This document shows, one piece after another, positions 49,301 through 58,300 of a stretch of DNA of 64,000 bases. The stretch covers positions 14,775,699-14,839,698 of the forward strand of contig CP137683.1 of NCBI GenBank assembly GCA_037976565.1. Direction: 5' to 3'. The DNA comes from Mesocentrotus franciscanus (Eukaryota; Echinodermata; Echinoidea; Camarodonta; Strongylocentrotidae). The translations under genes were made by a program, and so were the position numbers. Each line of letters starts with the position of its first letter. Position 1 is the stretch's first letter. Below the pieces are notes generated by a model. It was not told where the DNA came from. It saw only the letters and a program-made list of their open reading frames with translations, and did not search any database.

Positions 49301-52300
49301 CTAAAGCCAGCCCCAACAAAGCTTAACACATGCTTCTATGAGCACTTTTCCTCCAAAGGCAGGGGGGCGCAAAGGCCGGTTGTGCCCCCTGGATCCCATA
49401 CAATATTGAACAAGACATATGACACACCGTCGGCTGATTTGTTCACAAGTCTTAAATGGATGACACTAGACAAACGGTTAGAGTTAAGATGAGTTATGAT
49501 GATATATAAATGCGTTCATAACTTAGCACCATCTTACCTTCAGGTATTAATTCTAATGATGTACATGAGCATCATACAAGGCAAATAGACAGTGGATGTT
49601 TACGTGTGCCCAGATTTCACACTGATTGATATAATTATACCCCAATAATAATTGTTCCTTTTATATTTGAATGGAATAAGCTAGATAATTCGTTGAGAAC
49701 GGCTTCCTCTGTCAATTCATTTAAAGGTATAGACCAGTTTTGGAAACGCCCCCCTCTCAAAAAATGAAATGGAAGCTCTTATTACCAATCATGTGAAAGA
49801 ATATGTTTTTACTAATACGTCATGATACACATTTTGCCGGGAAACCGCCTATTAATTGATATATTTGGTAAATTATCATATCTATCCGAACTGGATAGAT
49901 ATAGGGTAGTCCCATATACATCTTTCTGTGTACAGTGCTTGTAACTTTACCAAGACTGGGCCGAATTTCTTATCATTTTGATGATTCCAGAACCTTGCAG
50001 TACACATACTTATAATTTATGCTAGATGATCAACCTTTTCTGATCGATTCCACAACGTTTCTTTCACAATGCAATCGCATGTCCAGAACTGGTCTATACC
50101 TTTAAGAGATTGTTTAAACAAAGTTATAATTCGTGAATAGCTCAGCTGAACATACACTACGTGCATATTCTGTAATATTAACATGATTTATTCACATAAT
50201 TGCGACTTAATCAATATTTTCCTATTGGCATTACAGTTGAACTACATGTAGGTTACTGATATAAACGAGTATTCGTTTGTGCCACGTCTATTATTGCTGT
50301 GTTATATCTTTCTAAATGTACTATGGACTTTTATTTCAACTGTTCTGTATAAACGTTATGCATTTTTATGTAAATATGTTCATAATTATTCAGGGCCCCA
50401 TGGAAGACCACTACTTATTGGTGAATGGGCTACACTGACAAAAAATTAGGAATAAATAAATGAAATAAAATAGAAAAGTGGAGTCTGCCGGTTCCTTGTC
50501 ATTGTCATTGTCAATCATAAATACTAATAATCATCAAGTGATTATTAAACCTTATGGATGGTAGATGAAATGGGCAGGGGACAAACGGGTAATTAGGCAA
50601 ACTGGTAATTAGACTAACTGGGTATAAGACTAAATGAAAAATAAATCAAATAGGTGGTAGACTTATTGGAGATTAGACCATGTGGAAATTAGACCAAATG
50701 ACTAATAGCCAAAATGGATATTAGAAAAAAATGATAAGTATATGAAATTATTATTAGACCATGTGGATAGTATACGGGTTGGGTGTAGACCATATGGGAA
50801 AAGACTAATTGGTTAGTAGACGAACTGTTCGTAAACCAAACGACAATTCATCCCACTGGACATGTTGTACCTCACAATCATAATTATCCAAAGAACAGTG
50901 AGGCTACAACCAGATGACATTGCTTGACTTCTCGTGCGTATTAGGAGAAGAAGAACATTTGATTCTCATTTTTGTTCATTTATTTTTCTTTTTGTTTGTA
51001 CCAGGTATCAGCAAGAGGTTGACAGTAGCAGAGAGGCTGTCAAGCAAAAAAACTTTGCTAAGAGGGGTGGCGGTGCTCAGATTGGTAAGTGCACAGAAAT
51101 GAAAGCTATTGAATAATAATAGGTCCATTTATATAGCGCAGCTAATATATGAATATACTCTACTGCTCTACTGATACAAAGTATCATATTATTACACCGG
51201 CTGTAGCTGAGCTGCCATAATAAGGCGCTAAAGCATTCAAGAAATTTCTTCCTACCGGGTACCCATTAACTTCACCTGGGTGGGGAGTTGCAAATGTAGA
51301 TTAATGTCTTGCCAAAGGATATTAGTGCTACGGTGGGACTCGAACCGCGCACCATGTGACCCATAGTCTGGTGACATATCCACTATACCACGACACCTCT
51401 CATTATAAGAGCTATTGATTCATAAAGGGACAAATTGCACAAAAAGTACAGTGAAACCTGTATAAAGAGATCGCTCAAGGTAGACAAGGAATGATGTGTC
51501 TTCATATGCAGATGGTCTTTGTGTACAGGTAACGTCATTGCATGGTTCATAGAGATAGATTACTGTGTTTAAGGGAAACAAAAAATGTAGACTTTTTATA
51601 GAGATGGTTGCTAAAGTAGTTTTCACTGTATTTTTGTTTTGTGAGAGGACATAAAGTCATTCCCAAAATAATATATGAGGCATTCTAATGGTCAATACTT
51701 AAAAGGCACAAAGGGAAATAATGATTTTTTTTTTCTAGGCTTACAAAAAGTTTCATGTACCTCCCATTTGCACCAAAATGTATGCATAAACAACTCCCAA
51801 ATTGCTTTTACCTATATTTTGAATGTCATTTCGATGTTTAAACTTACAATATCCCTTTACTGTAAGAAGGATTCACCATGGTTACAAACGATTTTAAGTA
51901 ACCCTTTGATATCTTTCTGTCTTCTCCCCTTTCAGCCAAGGCAATCCGAGCTGGTCACCCGCCCACGTCCCCTGGAGGACCGACTGGTTTCAGGGGTGGC
52001 GACTCCAGTATCAGGGGAGGAGGGGGCGGAGGTTCCCCCATCATCAGGCCCCCTTCTCATGGGAGCCCAGAACCCATCGCACAGAACAAAAGCTTTGAGA
52101 AGTCGTAAGTTGATAACTTCTATTTTATTTTTTATTTTGTTGTTGTTGCTTCATGTGCTATGCATGTAAGAAATGTTTTGAAACAGAGACAGTGGTATGA
52201 AACTTCCCCAGCTCAACACATGCTCACAAAAAATTGCATTCTTTCATACAATACTTCATATTACCCTTTCTTTTCCTGGTGATGCTACAGCACGTCTGAC

Positions 52301-55300
52301 ATAGCAACTGCTATGTTGGTATTGTATGGTCTATTGTAAACAGGTGGTCAGCTCTGGTGAAGCTTTATACCATTGTCTCTCGTTAGCTCACTAATGATTG
52401 AAAGATGATGTCACAAGATGAATGAGATCTGGAGCATTTTTTTAGGGCGGAGCTTAGCAGGTCTGAGAAAATTATTTTAAAAAATGTTTAAAAATCTATA
52501 AAATATATTTAGATGTTTGAATAACAAAATATGAGTTGTATGCAGATCAACAGGAATAAACTTATATTTGGATGTCACCCGACATTTAATACGAAATACG
52601 GTCTCTATTAAAGCGCTTCACAGATATTGTCACCCCAGTCATCGATTTCATTCACGCACAATGTGCACCATCTCCACTCCCTGGGGAGTATTTGTACCAT
52701 ATGGTCATCGTGAGGGCATATGGCAATTACTAACACAAAGGCTTTCGTCATTCAACCAGGTCCCCATTTCACTCCTGGGTATGGAGTGGCATATGTAGAT
52801 TAGTGCCTTTTATATTTGTATTTATTTTTTATTTATTTATTTAATTTCAAGGTACATGAATAAACAAAATAGAAATGACAACATAGAGGATATAACATGA
52901 AAGAGTTACAAGACAGTGAAAATGCCACCAGCGGACGCCTGAGGATTACCTAAAAGAATTTCCATTCTGTCATGAGGTTCTCCCCCTCCGCTGGTGTTAC
53001 ATGTGAATAGATTTAAGAAGTAACGGTAAAATAACATAACATAACAGAATTCAAGTACATCCATCAAGCATAATAACTTATAGAAAGATTGCTTGTATGC
53101 GGCATGAAGAACGGCATGTGAACAAACACAAAGCGCAACAACAATATTCAAAGATATTTAAATGACCTAAATAAATTGAGATAATTAAATCAAATCAAAT
53201 CAATTTCTTACACTTATCTGCTTAATAAGCAGATAAGTGTAAGAAATTGATTTGATTTAATTATCTCAATTTATTTAGGTCATTTAAAAATCTATGAATA
53301 TAAAAAGAAGAAGATATATTCAATTTAAGGCCAATGTAAGATGCTCAGTTGAGTCTTTCATTTTAGAATTAATATATATTTCGATAAACATAGTTTTAAG
53401 TACATATTTTCATTGTAATTGAACAGGTAAACTGAATGTTGAAGTAAAATAGAAGTATGTTTATGCAAGTATAAAGGTTCATTATAGTTCAATTCCATAT
53501 AGATTACATTATGTTGATTTGATAATGTATGAGGCCAATAACAATCATGTACGGCATGAGAGGACAATAAATAAATCCAGGGAGCTGACACCTCAACAGT
53601 ACATCAGATTATTGTGGCAAAAAATAAAATAAAATAATAGCTATATAACATTAAGTAAATAAGTTAAATCAAATTGAATTAAATTCTAACACTTATATCA
53701 CAATTCCTTTTCAATGGGAGACTGTTCAAAGAGTACACTTCTTAGCGCATTCAAACAGGGTGATATAGCGGTCTCTACACACAGATCTCTGATCCCTTCA
53801 GGTAAGGTATCCTAGAACCTAGGAAAGGCATATAGGCATGACAATTTCAGAGCATTTGATTTTGCAAGTTGATGATTGAAGAAGAGACTATGGGAGCGTC
53901 TTGAACTGGGAATGGAAAGAACATAATCCGGTACATCATAACAAGTACGGATGCATTTTACAACAAACTTTGAGACAATTTTTCTTAAGTTAAAATGAGG
54001 TTCCTAGACTCCATACTACCTGTAGGGCCCATTAATTACATGTGTATTATCCTTTTTCTTGTTATGTCTATAGACTGAATCCCAACGACACGGAGAGCAT
54101 GGAGAAGAAGGCCAACAAACGCTTGCCCAAAATACCACCCGGTGGTAAGCATTCTGCCTAATATACTGTGGTTTTGTTCTATTCATAAATCTGCTTGTAG
54201 ATGAGCCACGACAAGCATTAACATTGGAACAAAAAAAATGACACTGATTATTTGTCTCTCTCATGATTTGGATGAGTCCTTATTTCATTTAGAAAGATTC
54301 AAGATTCAAGTTTCACTGGAGGTCTGGCCAGTTCGTTGAAGATCGTTGAAGATCTAACAAACTGCTACCGTAGTGCCGTAGACGAGTACAGCCAGCGACG
54401 TGCACGGACGGGAGGACTGTTGATATTTTCACTACTTCTACATTCAGCAGTTGCTTCCCCTACTGACAACACGCTTTGCCAGCGCGTCAGTATATGGCAA
54501 AAAACCCTCATGACAATTATGGAGAGAAAACTTAAAGGAGGCCGTAAAGCCCATGGCCATAACGGGCGCAACACTCAGAGTTGCAAATTGACCAGTAAAC
54601 GCATGAAAGAGGATTCTTTTGATGATATGTTGCAGTCAAAGCCAAATGGAAGCTGTAAGATGGATGGATGCAATAAAACTGGCCAAATAGAAAAATCTGA
54701 ACTAAATATTTGTACATACAATGTTAGAACCTTGAGAACCGAGGAAAGTGTAGAAAGTTTGTTGGATGAACTAGAGGATTCAAATGGGACGTCATTGGGC
54801 TTGCTGAAACGAAGAGACAAGGAGAAGGATTGACAGAACTTAAAGGAGGCACATGGCTCTACAACAGGGAAAAACAGAGGATGACAAAAATGCAAAAGGA
54901 ATTGGATTTCTAATCCATTCCAAATTTAAGGACTATGTGAAAGAAGTTAAAAGCTATTCAAACAGGGTAGCTGCCATGAAAATACAATTGACGGGAAAGG
55001 ATGAAATGTGCATCATACAAGTTTATGCACCCACAAGTGATTATGATGATATAATAGTGGAGGACTTCTATGAAGATATCAATAAGGCCATTATAGACAA
55101 TTCGGGTACCTACACAGTTCTTATGGGTGACTTCAATGCAAAAATTGGACAATGTGAAAAAGGGAAGAAAATATCATGGGATCATTTAGTTACGGAGAAA
55201 GAAACAGGAGAGGTGAAAGGATGATAGAATTTGCAATGGAACATAAACTTAAAGTGACCAATACATACTTTAAGAAACACAAGAGTCGTTACTGGACCTG

Positions 55301-58300
55301 GGAGAGTCCAAATGGAGTTACTAAAAACCAGATAGATTTCATACTTAGTAACCAGCGAGGATAGTCAAGAACTGTGAAGTCATCACCAATGTAGACATTG
55401 CAAGTGATCACAGAATGGTCAGAGTCAATATAAGCATCAACAAGAAACTAGCCAGGCTTAGATTCATTCAAAATAAAAGGAAGACACGGATTAACATCAT
55501 GAAGCTGAAGGAAAAGAAAGAAGAATTCCAACTAAAGCTTCACAACCGCTTTAATGGATTAGAGTTGGAGGATATGGACATTGAGGAGCGATGCGATATG
55601 GTGACATCAGCAATACTAGAAGAAGCCAAATCTGTAGCCCCAACTGAGAAAAGAAAGATAGTAAGATCGGAAGAGGACAAAGAAATAGAAGAACTAGATC
55701 AAAGAAGAAAGGAAATACGATTGAAAGAATCAAAGACAACAACAGAAAAAGTGGAGTATGCAGAAATAGTGAAATTGGTGAAAAAGAAACGACGCCAAAG
55801 GAAAAGAAGAAAAACTTATAAACTCATTTTAGAGACTCTAGAAAGCGGAAGGGGACCAAAAACAATTCAAAAGATGGAATGCAAAAAGTCAAGAATGAGC
55901 AAATTGAAGCAAAAGGATGGAAATATAACTTCTAAGAGATCGGAGCTACTAGAAATATGCGCTGATTTCTACCAGGAACTTTATGGTTCAACGAAAAAAC
56001 AACAGAAGGATCATAAAGATATCTCATCCAGAAACTCAAACATACCGCCAATACTACAAAGAGAAGTTGAGGAAGCTGTAAACAGTATGAAGGACAACAA
56101 AGCACCGGGAAATGACGAAATAACAAGTGATATTATTAAACAAGGAGGAGGAGACAATTACACAGTTACTGAAACTATTCAACCAGATATTGGAAAAGCA
56201 ACAGATTCCAACCACTTGGAAAGAGGCAAAAATAATTCTTTTATACAAGAAAGGTGACAAAGCTGATGTAAAAAACTATCGCCCAATCAGCCTTCTATCT
56301 CATCTGTAGTACAAGATCTTCACCAAAGTAATCCAAAATAGAATCAAAGATATATTGGACACAAATCAACCCAGAGAACAAGCAGGGTTTAGAGCTGGAT
56401 TCTCAACAACAGACCACCTACAAGCTATAAATCAACTCATTGAGAAGGCAAATGAGTACCAACTTCACCTCGGATTTGTGGACTACAAGAAGGCGTTCGA
56501 TTCCATCGAACACACAGACATGTTTGATGCCCTACGAAAGATTAACATTGAAGAAGGGTATGTGAGCATCTTGGAAGATATTTACACCAACGCAGTAGCC
56601 AGAATTCACATTGATAATGATGTATCAAGGGAGGTCAAGATTCAGAGGGAGTACGACAGGGAGACACATTATCTCCAAAGATATTTACAGCCACTATAGA
56701 GGAAGTATTTAAAAAGTCGCATTTAAAGGGAGGAGTTACCACTGATGGAGAAACACTTACTGATCTCAGATTCGCTGATGATGTGGCCTTGATCTCAACA
56801 TCAATCAAAGACTTGGAAGACCAGCTGACAGGTCTCAACAGGGAGAGCAAACTTATTGGCTTAATTATGCACAAAGATAAAACTAAATATATGACAAACT
56901 ATGACACAGATGAAAACATCGAGATAGAAGATCGAACGTTAGAGAGAGTGAGCGATTACAAATATCTGGGACAAACTTTGAAAATGGAAGACACCACAAA
57001 AGAAGAAGTTATGATGAGAGTAAAAGCAGGATGGATGAACTTTGGAAGATACAAAGACATGTTGACCGATAAAAACATACCCATGTCACTAAGAAGAAGA
57101 ATGTTCAACCAATGCATTCTAACAACTATGACATATGGATCAGAAACATGGTCATTGACAAAGGATCTAGAACTGAAGCTTGTGACTACTCAACGAGCCA
57201 TGGAGAGAAAGATGTCGCATTTATCTCTGCGAGACAAAATCAATCACAAAGTCATACGCCAGAAAACAAAGGTTAAAGACATCATGGAGAAAGTCAGAGA
57301 ATCAAAGTGGAGATGGGCTGGGCATGTAGCAAGACTTCAGGACAATAGATGGACAAATCGTTTAACAGAATGGCAACCAAGGACGGGAAAGAGAAGAAGA
57401 GGAAGGCAGAAGAGAAGATGGAGAGATGACCTAACATCATACATGGGAACGGCCACTTGGACTAGGACAGCTAGAGACAGAAGAGAATGGAAATGTTATG
57501 AGGAGGGCTTTGTCCAACGTCTGGATGAACTATAGCCTGATAGATAGATAGATAGAAGATTCAAGTTTTATTGTCCACATTTAATCTAGACATCAACATC
57601 TACAATGTGAACATAGACAAAACATGGAATTGCATGTAAGACATTTTCTCTATGAATATATTGGAATTAAAAAAAAATTATTAACAAAAATTATATTGAA
57701 AATTTATCACCCTCTATAATTTGTCAAGTCATGCATTTGGATAAACATTCATATTAGATATATATTTTCATTTTTAGTGATATGTTTTTTAATACATTGC
57801 TATGCCATGTAATAATTAATGATCCCTGAATACAAATAGATTTTGTTGTTGAGAATAAACGACTTTGAATAAAATTGATTTGTTGTTCATCAGGTAAAAA
57901 ATTAACAGAATTCGACATCGCTGCCATTAAGGCACGAAGCAAGGCTGAGAAAACTCCCGTAACTAGTAAGTTGATCACAACTCAAAATGAATTACGACTT
58001 CTCAAAGCTGTTGTTTTGTGCGATGAAAAGGGGTCTGATGACGGGGGATCCTGCGCCCCCAACTCCCCCGATACGGGAGTATGGTTTGAGTATTGAGTTG
58101 AAAGCGAAGCAACTGTCGTAGAAAGTACATGCACCAACATTTAAGATTTTCTCAGAGGTTTGGTGATGTCAAAATTATTAATATTTTTGTGCGTGTTTAT
58201 ATTTTATGATAATAATAATATTTGGATTTCTATAGCGCTTAATACGAAATACGGTCTCTAAGAACTTCACAGATATTTTTACCCCGCTTATCGAATTCAT

